Below are positions 8,450 through 17,798 of a DNA stretch of 64,000 bases, piece by piece. Origin of the DNA: CAKZLS01 sp963786305 (GTDB taxonomy: Bacteria > Pseudomonadota > Alphaproteobacteria > Rhodospirillales > Defluviicoccaceae); NCBI GenBank assembly GCA_963786305.1, contig CAWAYL010000017.1, positions 62,001 to 126,000 on the forward strand, read 5' to 3'. The notes under the pieces were generated by a model. The model saw only the letters and a program-made list of their open reading frames with translations. It did not search any database and was not told the DNA's origin. Numbering within the stretch: the stretch's first letter is position 1; each line of letters opens with the position of its first letter. The translations under genes were made by a program, and so were the position numbers.

Positions 8450-8998
8450 ATGGCCGATCAAAGCGGGCAGAACTGGCACGGAACCACGATCCTTGCCGTG
8501 CGCAAGGGTGACCGGGTCGTCGTCGCCGGCGACGGTCAGGTGAGCCTGGGCAGCACCATCATCAAATCCAACGCCACCAAGGTGCGGCGCCTGGGGGACG
8601 GTTCTGTCATTGCCGGGTTCGCGGGCGCGACGGCAGATGCCTTTACGTTGTTCGAGCGCCTCGAGGGCAAGCTCGAACAGTATCCCACTCAGCTGGTTCG
8701 CGCGTGCGTGGAACTGGCCAAGGATTGGCGCACGGACCGCTATTTGCGGCGCCTGGAGGCGATGATGGCGGTGGCCGACAAATCCGTTTCTCTGGTCCTA
8801 ACGGGAACCGGAGACGTTCTGGAGCCGGAGCAAGGACTGATCGGCATCGGCTCCGGGGGAAACTTCGCGTTGGCGGCCGCCCGCGCGCTCATCGATCGTG
8901 ACGACATGGATGCCGAAGCCATCGCCCGGCGGGCAATGGCCGTCGCCGCCGATATTTGCGTTTATACGAACAGCAAGATTGTAGTCGAAACCCTATGA
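8450..8998 (+). CDS. hslV: ATP-dependent protease peptidase subunit HslV
   Basis: 182-residue precursor. HslV forms a proteasome-like double ring that degrades unfolded proteins fed by HslU. The N-terminal nucleophile is Thr12 after a short propeptide (WHGTTILAVRK), and VVVAGDGQVSLG is the conserved core. I chose the ATG at 8450 (MADQSGQ) over 8438 because a TGGA lies at the right distance and family members start similarly. The ATG of hslU overlaps the stop as ATGA, so the two subunits are translationally coupled. Confidence 0.96.
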   Translation: MADQSGQNWHGTTILAVRKGDRVVVAGDGQVSLGSTIIKSNATKVRRLGDGSVIAGFAGATADAFTLFERLEGKLEQYPTQLVRACVELAKDWRTDRYLRRLEAMMAVADKSVSLVLTGTGDVLEPEQGLIGIGSGGNFALAAARALIDRDDMDAEAIARRAMAVAADICVYTNSKIVVETL

Positions 8999-10308
8999 CC
9001 AGTTTTACGCCCCGCGAAATCGTCTCCGAACTGGATCGCTACATCGTCGGTCAGAACGATGCCAAGCGCGCCGTGGCCATTGCCTTGCGCAATCGCTGGC
9101 GGCGCCAGCAACTGGAAGACGACATGCGCCAGGAAGTTCTGCCCAAGAACATCCTGATGATCGGCCCCACCGGTGTCGGCAAGACGGAGATCGCGCGCCG
9201 GTTGGCCAACCTGGCGCAGGCACCTTTTCTAAAGGTGGAAGCCACCAAGTTCACTGAAATTGGCTACGTCGGACGCGATGTGGAACAGATCATCCGCGAT
9301 CTGGTGGAAATCTCCGTCCACATGACGCGCGAACGGCTTCGCAAGCAGGTGGTCGCCAAGGCCGAACTGGCGGCCGAGGACCAGGTGATCAACGCGCTTG
9401 TCGGAGACACGGCAAAGCCGGAAACCCGCGAAAAATTTCGCAAGATGCTGCGAAACGGCGATCTCGCCGATCGGGAAGTGGAGATCGAAGTCTCCGACAG
9501 CAGTGCTCAACAGCTTCCCACGTTCGATATCCCGGGCGTGCCGGGCGCACAGATGGGTATGTTGAACATTGGTGAAATGCTGGGAAAGGCGTTTGGCGGC
9601 GCACCGACCAAGGCCAAGAAAATGAGCGTCGCCGAGTCGTACGAGGTGCTGATCGGTCAGGAAGCGGACAAGCTTCTCGACGAGGACAAGGTCGTCAAGG
9701 AAGCCATCGAGGCGGTCGAGGACAACGGGATCGTGTTTCTGGACGAGATCGACAAGATCACGGCGCGGTCGGAACGCCAGGGCGCGGATGTCAGCCGCGA
9801 GGGCGTGCAGAGAGATCTGCTGCCGCTGATCGAGGGAACGATGGTGCCGACGAAACGGGGATCGGTCAAAACCGACCACATCCTTTTCATCGCATCGGGC
9901 GCCTTCCACGTTGCAAAGCCGTCCGACATGCTGCCCGAACTACAGGGGCGCCTGCCGAACCGTGTGGAGCTCAAGGCCCTGACCCGCGACGATTTTGTTC
10001 GTATCCTGACCGAACCCGAAGCAAGCCTGATCAAGCAATATACCGCGCTCCTTAACGTGGAGAATGTGTCGCTCACGTTCACCGACGACGCCATTCAGGA
10101 GATCGCCACCATCGCCGAGGAAATCAATCACGGCGTGGAGAACATCGGTGCCCGCCGGTTGCAGACGGTCCTGGAGAAGCTCGTGGAAGACATCAGCTTC
10201 ACGGCGTCGGAGCGCTCGGGCGAAGCGTTGACCATCGACGCGCAAATGGTCAGAACCACCGTGGGCGAACTCGCCAAGAACGCCGATCTGACGAAGTTCA
10301 TTCTCTGA
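8995..10308 (+). CDS. hslU: ATP-dependent protease ATPase subunit HslU
   Basis: 437 residues, AAA+ unfoldase (Clp/Hsp100 class) that partners HslV. Walker A is GPTGVGKT (residues 57-64), Walker B is GIVFLDEID near residue 250, and the pore motif GYVG follows TKFTEI. The C-terminal tail LTKFIL is the segment that docks into HslV. The I-domain (about residues 110-230) is present. The gene converges with smr; their ends overlap by 11 bases. Confidence 0.97.
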   Translation: MTSFTPREIVSELDRYIVGQNDAKRAVAIALRNRWRRQQLEDDMRQEVLPKNILMIGPTGVGKTEIARRLANLAQAPFLKVEATKFTEIGYVGRDVEQIIRDLVEISVHMTRERLRKQVVAKAELAAEDQVINALVGDTAKPETREKFRKMLRNGDLADREVEIEVSDSSAQQLPTFDIPGVPGAQMGMLNIGEMLGKAFGGAPTKAKKMSVAESYEVLIGQEADKLLDEDKVVKEAIEAVEDNGIVFLDEIDKITARSERQGADVSREGVQRDLLPLIEGTMVPTKRGSVKTDHILFIASGAFHVAKPSDMLPELQGRLPNRVELKALTRDDFVRILTEPEASLIKQYTALLNVENVSLTFTDDAIQEIATIAEEINHGVENIGARRLQTVLEKLVEDISFTASERSGEALTIDAQMVRTTVGELAKNADLTKFIL

Positions 10309-10897
10309 TCTCGTCTCCGCTTCGCCGCTTCCGCCGCAGCAAAACGTAAAGAGCGCCCTCGCCGCCATCGCGCGGCGTGGCATGGGTAAATGCCAGGATG
10401 CGTTCACGGTTGGGTGCTTCGTTCATCCAGCGCGGCACGGCGTTGCGAAGGACACCCTCGCCGCCGTCGGCGCGCAGTCCCTTGCCGGTAATCACCAGCA
10501 CGCAGCGGCGTCCAATGGCGTGTGAGCGAGCGAGAAATCCCTCCAAGGCCTGGTGAGCCTCGTCCTGGGTGCTGCCGTGAAGATCGATCTCCGCCTCGAT
10601 GGTTATCTGACCGCGGCGCAGCCGGGCCAGCGTCCGCTTGTCGAGGCCGGCGGCGATGCCGTGCGCCAACGTTGCTTCGCTCGCGGTCGTCGGCCGTACT
10701 TTCGGCAAAGGCGGTTTTGGGATCGGCGCCAGGGTCTTCGGCGGGGGCGTTCGCGCCTGTCCGGAAGGATCGACCGGTGCCGGCGCCGACTTCGCGCGTG
10801 AGCGGAGCGGCCTGACCTCGGCGGTGATGCGCTTCCAAAGCACCTCGTCCGGGTCATCCGCTTCGCGGCCGCCGCCCGTTTTCCTCCCTTTAGACAT
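10298..10897 (-). CDS. Smr/MutS2-like domain protein
   Basis: 199 residues. The first 90 residues are basic and proline-rich with no predicted fold; the last 90 form a Smr domain with the signatures IDLHGSTQDEAHQALEGFL and ITGKGLRADGGEGVLRNAV. Smr domains act on nucleic acids, often as endonucleases. In alphaproteobacteria this gene usually follows mltA and a Tim44-like gene; here the lut operon separates them. The ATG at 10897 is preferred, with another two codons upstream. The start overlaps the lutC stop by 8 bases. Confidence 0.88.
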   Translation of the reverse strand: MSKGRKTGGGREADDPDEVLWKRITAEVRPLRSRAKSAPAPVDPSGQARTPPPKTLAPIPKPPLPKVRPTTASEATLAHGIAAGLDKRTLARLRRGQITIEAEIDLHGSTQDEAHQALEGFLARSHAIGRRCVLVITGKGLRADGGEGVLRNAVPRWMNEAPNRERILAFTHATPRDGGEGALYVLLRRKRRSGDEIRE

Positions 10898-11567
10898 CGA
10901 CAACCAGAATGTGCAGCCTCAGGGGCCCGTGAGCCCCCAGCAGCAGCGTCTGTTCAATGTCGGCCGTTCGCGAGGGTCCGGTGATCCAGTTGACGACACG
11001 CGGCATGCGACCCGGTCCAAGCGCTTCGCGAAGCCGTGCCCAGATCTCTTCGTAGGTTCCGACGATGCGATCCGCCGCGATGATCGCGATGTGGGTGTCC
11101 GGCAAAAAATTCAGTGTGGTCGGGTGCTCGGGACCGGACAACATGACCAGGGTCCCGGTTTCGGCCACGCCGCCGAAAGCACCCGTGACGCTGACCGTGT
11201 CGCTTGCTTCGGCGATCCCTGTCGCGACGCTCAACATCGGTTCGCTGGACCACGAAATATCGTTCAACGGCGGGCCGGTGGCCACGCGCAACGCGGTGGG
11301 AAGATCGCCGGATTTCAGATACCCGGCGATCGATGACGGAATGTCGTACCATCGCTTCAGCCGATCGATGGTCGCATTTACCCGTTCCGCCTCGGACATG
11401 AACAGCTTGATCCGGGACGCCTTGTTCAGGCGGCCGCGCGCGGGAGTCACGTTGGATGCGGGATGTTCAAGGCGGCTGTTCAACGCCGCCGTGTCGGGTT
11501 CCGACCCCGGTGATCGGCCAAGGGACCGCCGGACGCCGGCCAGGACCTGGTCGCGAGATGCGCTCAC
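10890..11567 (-). CDS. lutC: LutC/YkgG-type lactate utilisation protein (LUD domain)
   Basis: 225 residues. LutC is the LUD-domain subunit of the LutABC iron-sulfur L-lactate oxidation system. The family pattern VSVTGAFGGVAETGTLVMLSG and WITGPSRTADIEQTLLLGAHGP (the latter at the C-terminal end) is clear. The start is a GTG at 11567 that overlaps the lutB TGA stop (GTGA), which decides the start. It is the last gene of lutA-lutB-lutC. Confidence 0.9.
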   Translation of the reverse strand: MSASRDQVLAGVRRSLGRSPGSEPDTAALNSRLEHPASNVTPARGRLNKASRIKLFMSEAERVNATIDRLKRWYDIPSSIAGYLKSGDLPTALRVATGPPLNDISWSSEPMLSVATGIAEASDTVSVTGAFGGVAETGTLVMLSGPEHPTTLNFLPDTHIAIIAADRIVGTYEEIWARLREALGPGRMPRVVNWITGPSRTADIEQTLLLGAHGPLRLHILVVDV

Positions 11568-12989
11568 CGTCTTCGGCCTCCTCGCGCCGACCACACCTGT
11601 TGGAAGGTCTGTCCTTGCGGCGCCGGCAGGTCGCGACTTTTGGTCCAGCCGCCCGCCAGTGGCAGGCGCGTGAAACGGCCGCGGCTCCGTCCCAACATGC
11701 CCATGGCGGCCACGCCCAGTCGGGTCGCCAGTTGATAGAGGACGGGGCGGCGCGCCAGAAATGCCCAAGCCTTGAGCCCCGATCGAACGGTCCGTGGCGT
11801 CAGTCCCGCCTCGAATTGCCGCTCGCGAAGCTGCCGAAGCATGCGCGGCAGCGGGATGCGCATGGGACAGACCTCTTCGCAGCGTCCGCACAGCGTCGAT
11901 GCGTTGGGCAGATGGCCGGCTTCCACGTCTCCGATGAGGTTCGGGATCAGCACCGCGCCCATCGGACCGGAGTACACCCAGCCATAGGCATGCCCGCCAA
12001 TGGCGGCATAGACCGGGCAATGATTGATACACGCGCCGCATCGAATGCACCGAAGCATCTCGTGGAATTCGCTTCCCAGCATCCGTGTCCGGCCGTTGTC
12101 CAGCAGCAGAACATGAAAGTCTTCCGGTCCGTCGAGGTCGCCGGGGCGGCGCGGGCCGGTCGTAAAGGTCGTATACACCGACAAATCCTGCCCGGTCGCC
12201 GAGCGAGCCAGAACGCGCAGGATCGTCGATGCATCTTCCAAGGTCGGCACAACCTTCTCGATGCTGGCAATGACGATCTGGACTTTCGGCAGGGATTGGG
12301 TGAGGTCGGCGTTTCCCTCGTTGGTCACCAGAACGATGGAACCGGTTTCGGCAATCAACATGTTGGCGCCGGTGATGCCGACGTCGGCGGCCAAAAATTC
12401 GTCGCGGAGCACCGTCCGCGCTTCTTCCAGCATGATCTCCGGTTCTTCCAGGGATCTGTTGCGCCGGAAACTGCGTGTGGTGCTCACGGAAAGCGTCGGC
12501 CACCTGTTGCTTCGACAGATGCACGGCGGGAGCGATGATGTGGCTCGGCGGTTCGTGGCGGAGTTGGATGATGTATTCGCCGAGATCGGTTTCCACGGGA
12601 CGAACACCTTCGCGCTCGAGAAAATCGTTGATGCCGATTTCCTCTCCGATCATGGATTTCGCCTTGGTGACGGTGTGGGCGCCGACATCGCGGCAGATTT
12701 TCAGGACCGTTTGGCGGGCCTCTTCGGCGTCGACGCACCAATGAACCTGTCCGCCGTTTTCGGTGACCTTTTCCTCGAAGCGTTCCAGGTAGAAATCGAG
12801 GTTCTCGAGCACATGATCCTTGATGTCGCGCCCGGCGTCGCGCAGGTCCTCGAATTCCGGCAGCCTCTCCGCCGCGAGTTTGCGTTTGACGGAAAAGCCC
12901 TTGCCAAAACGGTTCAGGGCCTCTTGCAGGGTCGCGTCATCGATCGCTTCGCGGGCATTGTGAACGAACCTATGCGCTGTCGATTGCAT
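11564..12989 (-). pseudogene. lutB: LutB iron-sulfur subunit of lactate oxidation, frameshifted
   Basis: LutB carries the LUD domain and two 4Fe-4S clusters of the LutABC lactate dehydrogenase. The first frame runs from the ATG at 12989 to about 12460 (YIIQLRHEPPSHIIAPAVHL); a single-base indel between about 12440 and 12480 moves the rest to a second frame, which continues to 11564. The second part has the ferredoxin motifs CIRCGACINHCPVY and CGRCEEVCPMRIP and the LUD core GITGANMLIAETGSIVLVTNEG. Together the two parts give a full-length LutB. It starts 9 bases after the lutA stop. Confidence 0.87.
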
Positions 12990-12998
12990 GGTGTTTCA

Positions 12999-13772
12999 TC
13001 ATTTTTGTTTCGGCTGGCCGATGGGTGGCGCGTCTTCTGTCATTCCCGCCAGTACTTCGGCGACGTGGCGGACCTTTATTTCACAGCCGAGACGCTGCAG
13101 ACGACCGGCCATGTTCATCAGGCACCCGAGATCACCGCCGAGCAGGGTATCGGCGCCGGTGCTCTCGATGTCCTTGGCCTTAGCGTCCACCATCTTCTCC
13201 GAGATGTCCGGGTACTTGACGCAAAACAGCCCGCCGAACCCGCAGCAGACTTCCGAGGTTTCCATTTCACGGATTTCCAGGCCGTCGACGCCCGAAAGCA
13301 AGACTCTCGGTTGGCGCTTGATCCCCAATTCCCGCAGTCCGGAGCATGAATTGTGATAGGTGGCCGTTCCCGCATACCTTTCGGATACCGATTTGATGTT
13401 CATGACGTCGGTCAAAAAAGTGGTCAATTCGAAGGTCCGCGCCGCAAGCTCTTCCGCCCGCTCGCGCAATTGGGGATCCTTGGCGAACAGTTCTGGGTAG
13501 TGCACCTTGATGGTTCCGGCGCAAGACCCCGACGGCACGACCACATAATCGAACGCCTTGAACGCATCCAGCACCTGGCGGGCGATGGCGGCCGTGTCCG
13601 CGGCGTCTCCGGAATTGTAGGCCGGTTGGCCACAGCACGTCTGGGAAGCCGGCACCGCGACATCGCACCCGGCGTCTTCAAGCAGTTTTACCGTTGCCAA
13701 CCCAACCGACGGGCGGGTGAGATCCACCAGACACGTGACGAACAGGCCGACATTTGGACGAGAACCGCTCAT
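12999..13772 (-). CDS. lutA: LutA/YkgE-type lactate utilisation iron-sulfur protein
   Basis: 257 residues. It has two CCG-type cysteine-rich domains typical of LutA and heterodisulfide-reductase-like subunits: SQTCCGQPAYNSGD near residue 57 and SEVCCGFGGLFC near residue 190. The protein is cytoplasmic and acts with LutB and LutC to oxidise L-lactate to pyruvate. I use the ATG at 13772 (MSGSRPN); the longer frame would need a TTG start. First gene of the lut unit. Confidence 0.92.
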   Translation of the reverse strand: MSGSRPNVGLFVTCLVDLTRPSVGLATVKLLEDAGCDVAVPASQTCCGQPAYNSGDAADTAAIARQVLDAFKAFDYVVVPSGSCAGTIKVHYPELFAKDPQLRERAEELAARTFELTTFLTDVMNIKSVSERYAGTATYHNSCSGLRELGIKRQPRVLLSGVDGLEIREMETSEVCCGFGGLFCVKYPDISEKMVDAKAKDIESTGADTLLGGDLGCLMNMAGRLQRLGCEIKVRHVAEVLAGMTEDAPPIGQPKQK

Positions 13773-13829
13773 AGGCGGACAATGGGCATTTCCGGACAAC
13801 AGTGCAAGAAATCCGGATCGTGTCAGTGT

Positions 13830-14977
13830 TTATACACGGACTTCGGGAGCAACAGATAGTAACGCCCGGCCTGTTTCATCGGTCCCGCCCTGAGCCGCCG
13901 CCGCCGCGCCGAAACCCCAGAACAAGTCTCCGCGCACCGGCCCCTTGATGGCCCCTCCGGTATCCTGGGCAACGACGAGCCGGCGAAGCGGCGTGTCCGG
14001 CGAAAGCGGGTCGGTGGTGTCCAGCCACAAGGGAACGCCGAGGGGAATGTACTTGCGGTCCACGGCCAGGCTCCGCCCGGGCGTCAGCGGCACGCCTTGC
14101 GCCCCTATAGGTCCTGGCCCTTTCAATTCCCGAAAAAAAACGAAGGAAGGATTGCTCGCCATCAATTGCGGCGCCTCGTCCGAATGGTCTTCCAGCCAAC
14201 CCCGAATGGCCTGCATGGACATTCGTTCACGAGAGATGGCCCCGCGCTCGATCAATTCACGGCCGATCGCGACATATGAATGGCCGTTCTGGGCGGCGTA
14301 TCCCAGCCGGACGATCTCGCCATCGTTCATCACGACGCGGCCCGACCCCTGGATATGAAGAAAGAACGCGTCGACGGGATCGTCGACCCAGAGGATTTCC
14401 AGATCCTCGCCCGCCAGTGCGCCGGCCTCGATCTCCGCGCGCGACGGGAAGGGACGCAGGCGACCGTCGACGACCCGACCGACCAGGGTCTTGCCCTTCC
14501 ATTCCTCCCGGAACAGACCCAGATCGGCGGTGACCATATCCTTAGGTCGCGCATAGATAGGCGTCTGATAGGCTTCCCGCCGCGTCCGGGATCCATGGAG
14601 TTCCGCCTCATAGTAACCCGTGAACAAGCCCTCGGCGTTATCGTTGTCGTCCGCGAGAAACGGATCGAACCAAGTCTCGAAAAACGCGCGCGCGGCCGTG
14701 CCGGTGTCTTCGGCATCACGCCGCTGCCGAACAGATCGGACGCCAATCGGCAATGGTTCCGGCCAACGCATCGGGACCGACCTTCGGTCATCGGAAACCC
14801 ATCAAAGCGCGCGCATGTATGCCGAAGCGCCGACAGGGCGCCGGATAGATCATCCCGCCGCCAACCGGACAAATCGTCATAGGAAACGGGCGTCAGCACG
14901 AGGCGTGGTGGCGGCGGAGGTCCGCAATGTGTGAGAACCGCCAGGCAGGCGGCGACCACGGTAGATCGGCCGAGCAT
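13830..14977 (-). pseudogene. mltA: membrane-bound lytic murein transglycosylase A, frameshifted
   Basis: MltA cleaves peptidoglycan between MurNAc and GlcNAc, forming 1,6-anhydromuropeptides. The N-terminal fragment starts at 14977 (MLGRSTVVAACLAVLTHCG) with a lipoprotein-like signal ending in Cys. The frame changes near 14790 and again near 14735; the middle piece reads GPDALAGTIADWRP. The long last frame has the MltA domain (FTGYYEAELHGSR, FLHIQGSGRV) and the C-terminal 3D domain with VAQDTGGAIKGPVRGDLFWG, including the catalytic Asp. All family parts are present, so only the indels break it. Confidence 0.85.
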
Positions 14978-15047
14978 TGATCGGACATCGAAGCCGTGTG
15001 AAGAAAGGTGGAAAGCCTCCGAGCCCGCCGTCAGGGGCGAGATGGGC

Positions 15048-15750
15048 TCAATCAAGGCTGCCGGTTGCGACCAGCATCCAGTTGGGATCCGAACTGCGGG
15101 TGTCGCGCGCGAACGTCCAGAAGTCCGTTACGTCGTTGATCGTGCTCAGATCGCCATCGACGATCTCGCCATCCTTGCCGCGCACCACGTTGATCTGCTG
15201 GGTGACGAATTTCATGGTGATATGCGCTGTCCGGCCGGCCATGTAGGCCTCGACAACATCGCTCGACTTGAATCCCACCAAGGTCGTTTCCATGGTTTCG
15301 CCGGCCTCTTCCCGCTCCCGGATGGATTGAGAAAAGTTGCCGAAAACCTCGGGGCTGAGAAGGTTCTTCAGGGCGTCGGTATCCGCCGCCGCGAAGGCCG
15401 TGAGGATCATTTCGAAGGCGATGCGCGATCCGGACTGAAATTCGTTGATGTTGAACTTCGGATCCGCGACCCGGATCTGGGTCAGCCAACCTCCAATGGC
15501 GTGCCTTCCGTGCGCGCGTTCGCCACGTCGTCATCGATCTGCGGATCGATGTCGGTGGACGGCTCGGAACGATCCGGAAGTCGAACCACCTTTTCGTCCG
15601 TTTTCTCGCGCGCGACGCGTTCTCGAACGGATCGCGGGTCGGTCCCTCGTGTCCATTGCGCCGGCCCAGAACACTCCGAAGCCGCAGAATCAGAAACGCC
15701 GCGACAAGCGCAAATAAAATAATGTCGAGAAACTGATAGCCACCGCTCAT
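15048..15750 (-). pseudogene. Tim44-like (Tim44/MBA1) domain membrane-anchored protein, frameshifted
   Basis: The alphaproteobacterial Tim44-like protein has one N-terminal transmembrane helix (FLDIILFALVAAFLILRL, residues 7-24) and a C-terminal Tim44 domain. Here the first frame covers the anchor to about 15615, a second frame reads EKVVRLPDRSEPSTDIDP to about 15500, and a third frame has LTQIRVADPKFNINEF through FWTFARDTRSSDPNW to the stop at 15048. Two single-base indels therefore split it. It lies 70 bases upstream of mltA on the same strand, the usual order. It is divergent from fxsA. Confidence 0.83.
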
Positions 15751-15919
15751 AATAGTATCTTAATGATGTTTGCGCGGCTGAAAAAGTCGAGGCATTCTTG
15801 GTTTTTAAACAGCGATCCAGGTAACTGGCGTGAGCCGCCGCATCCAGCCACCTTCCGTCTGCTCGCCTATCGCTACACAGCTAATCAATAGATAAGCCTT
15901 TGCAGGTCCTAACGCAACC

Positions 15920-16492
15920 ATGGTCCTGATTCTGTTAGTCGCGATGATCGGCGTGCCGATCCTCGAAATCATCGTCTTCATCGAGGCCGGAGGATATCTC
16001 GGCCTGTGGCCGACCGTCGGCGCCGTCATCCTGACGGCGATCATCGGCAGCGCCTTGCTCCGCCATCAAGGCCTATCGACGCTGGCCCGCGCTCAAGAGA
16101 ACCTGGCGGCGGGCCGGCTTCCGATGACCGAGGTGTTCGACGGACTGTGCATCGTCATCGGCGGCGCGCTGCTTCTCACGCCCGGATTCATCACCGACAC
16201 GATCGGATTTCTGCTCTCTCGTTCCGCCGGTTCGCGACATCTTGCGGCAATGGTCCGGCCGATATTTCGCCAAGAAAGCGGAAATCCACACCTGGACCGA
16301 TACGCCGTCACCGGGCGATGGTTCCGAGCCGCCGGGCGATGGTCCCGGTCATCGATGGCCAGTTCGAAGAGGTCGATCCGCAGGATCGACGACCAAGGCC
16401 CGTCCAGACCGACTCCTTCCGACACTCAGGGTTCGTCCAAGTGGCGACGCCGACAGCCCCCGCCGACAGTTGTCCGGCCGGACGATCCGTGA
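15920..16492 (+). CDS. fxsA: FxsA family membrane protein, C-terminus out of frame
   Basis: The first 95 residues are a good FxsA domain: three or four hydrophobic segments with VPILEIIVFIEAGGYLG and GGALLLTPGFITDTIGFLL. After about 16212 the family sequence continues in other frames: VPPVRDILRQW (frame of 16242) and then VIDGQFEEVDPQDR (frame ending at 16518). Two indels are thus likely, and the open frame to 16492 has a false C-terminus. FxsA proteins sit in the inner membrane; in E. coli overexpression affects phage exclusion. It precedes secB by about 10 bases in the repaired frame. Confidence 0.8.
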   Translation: MVLILLVAMIGVPILEIIVFIEAGGYLGLWPTVGAVILTAIIGSALLRHQGLSTLARAQENLAAGRLPMTEVFDGLCIVIGGALLLTPGFITDTIGFLLSRSAGSRHLAAMVRPIFRQESGNPHLDRYAVTGRWFRAAGRWSRSSMASSKRSIRRIDDQGPSRPTPSDTQGSSKWRRRQPPPTVVRPDDP

Positions 16493-16527
16493 TAGCCAGA
16501 TGCTTCACTGACAGATAGGGGGTCATT

Positions 16528-17085
16528 TTGACTGACGAAACAGAAGACACCGCACCCGGCGACACTCGGGCAACGGCGGAACGGAACCGCATGGCGCGGC
16601 GCGGCCGAGGAAGGCCAGCAAAACGCACCCGCATTGGCCATCAATGCGCAATACATCAAGGATCTTTCCTTCGAGGCGCCGGCGACACCGAGATTTTCAA
16701 GGAACTGCAGAACAAACAACCGAACATCTCGGTTCATGTGGACGTCAAGGCCAAGAACATCGCGCCGCCGGCCTATGAAGTGATTTTGAGCATCAAGGCC
16801 GAATGCAAAATCGACGACGCCGCGGCGTTCATCATGGAACTGTCGTATGGCGGGGTCTTCACCATCAACGTGCCGGAGCAGCATCTTCGCCCCGTCCTTT
16901 TGATCGAATGCCCGCGCCTGCTGTTTCCTTTCGCGCGCCAGATCGTCGCCATGACGACGGTGAACGGCGGTTTCCTGCCGCTGATGCTGGGCCCCGTGGA
17001 TTTCGCCGGTCTTTACCAGAGACAGGCTCAGGAAGCGCAAGCCGAGACCCCGCCGCCGGAAGACAACGACGCCAAGCTGGTATAG
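16528..17085 (+). CDS. secB: protein-export chaperone SecB, with two compensating frameshifts
   Basis: SecB holds secretory precursors unfolded and delivers them to SecA. From NKQPNISVHVDVKAKNIAPP onward the reading frame is a normal SecB, ending LLFPFARQIV and GGFLPLMLGPVDFAGLY. Upstream, the conserved ALAINAQYIKDLSFEAP lies in a different frame (about 16605-16678); the second switch is explained by one missing G in the CCGG run near 16675. The frame therefore stays open to give 185 codons with a scrambled stretch of about 25 residues. The start is TTG at 16528 after AGGGGG. Confidence 0.88.
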   Translation: MTDETEDTAPGDTRATAERNRMARRGRGRPAKRTRIGHQCAIHQGSFLRGAGDTEIFKELQNKQPNISVHVDVKAKNIAPPAYEVILSIKAECKIDDAAAFIMELSYGGVFTINVPEQHLRPVLLIECPRLLFPFARQIVAMTTVNGGFLPLMLGPVDFAGLYQRQAQEAQAETPPPEDNDAKLV

Positions 17086-17126
17086 GTGCCGACGGGAAAT
17101 CCACGGGCCGTCTCGACGCGGCGTCT

Positions 17127-17798
17127 CTATCCGGAGACGTTCCAAAGCGGCTCGTTGATCTTCCCGAGAAAGTCCGCGTGGGCTGCCTCTTCGTCGGGAC
17201 CGGGGACGAGAACCCGCGGAGGGCGCTGACGCTGGAATTGCGCGACCGCCTTCTGGCCCGCCCGCGACAGCAGTTTCAGTCCGGGCTGGCGACCGCCGAG
17301 AAGCTCCAGATACACGTCGGCCAGGAGGCGCGCGTCTTTCAGCGCCCCGTGCAGAGCACGATCCGATATATCGATCTGAAACCGTCTGCACAGGGCATCG
17401 AGGCTGGCGGGGGATCCCGGATACTTCTTGCGCGCCATTAGCACCGTATCGATGGCCCGTGCCGTGTCGATCGGGGGCTTTTTCAGGCCGGTGAGCCCGG
17501 CGTTGATGAATCCCATATCGAAAGCGGCATTGTGAATCACCAGGGGAGAATCAGCCAAGAAGGCGGTGAGGCTTTCGGCAATGACCGCGAACACCGGCTT
17601 GTCGGACAGAAAGTCCTCCGAAAGGCCATGAACCTCGAATGCTTCGGTGGGCATGGCGCGCTCCGGGTTGACGTAAACCTGATACGTCCGCCCCGTGGGA
17701 ACATGGTTCAACAACTCAACGCAACCGATTTCCACGATGCGGTGGCCCTGACTGGGATCAAAACCGGTGGTCTCCGTGTCCAGAACGATCTCACGCAT
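17127..17798 (-). CDS. dnaQ: DNA polymerase III epsilon subunit (3'-5' exonuclease)
   Basis: 223 residues. It proofreads for the replicative polymerase. ExoI has Asp7 and Glu9 (VLDTETTG), ExoII is HNAAFDMGF, and ExoIII is HGALKDARLLADVYLEL with the catalytic His and Asp. The C-terminal tail after the exonuclease domain should bind DnaE. It overlaps the coaE stop by 8 bases and converges on secB with a 41-base gap. The order secB-dnaQ-coaE-aroE-maf is standard for alphaproteobacteria. Confidence 0.95.
   Translation of the reverse strand: MREIVLDTETTGFDPSQGHRIVEIGCVELLNHVPTGRTYQVYVNPERAMPTEAFEVHGLSEDFLSDKPVFAVIAESLTAFLADSPLVIHNAAFDMGFINAGLTGLKKPPIDTARAIDTVLMARKKYPGSPASLDALCRRFQIDISDRALHGALKDARLLADVYLELLGGRQPGLKLLSRAGQKAVAQFQRQRPPRVLVPGPDEEAAHADFLGKINEPLWNVSG

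Noticed and set aside
10890..12989. 699-codon frame joining LutB and LutC
   Set aside because: The middle part is the wrong frame of LutB; the correct LutB frame ends at 11564 and LutC starts with GTG at 11567.
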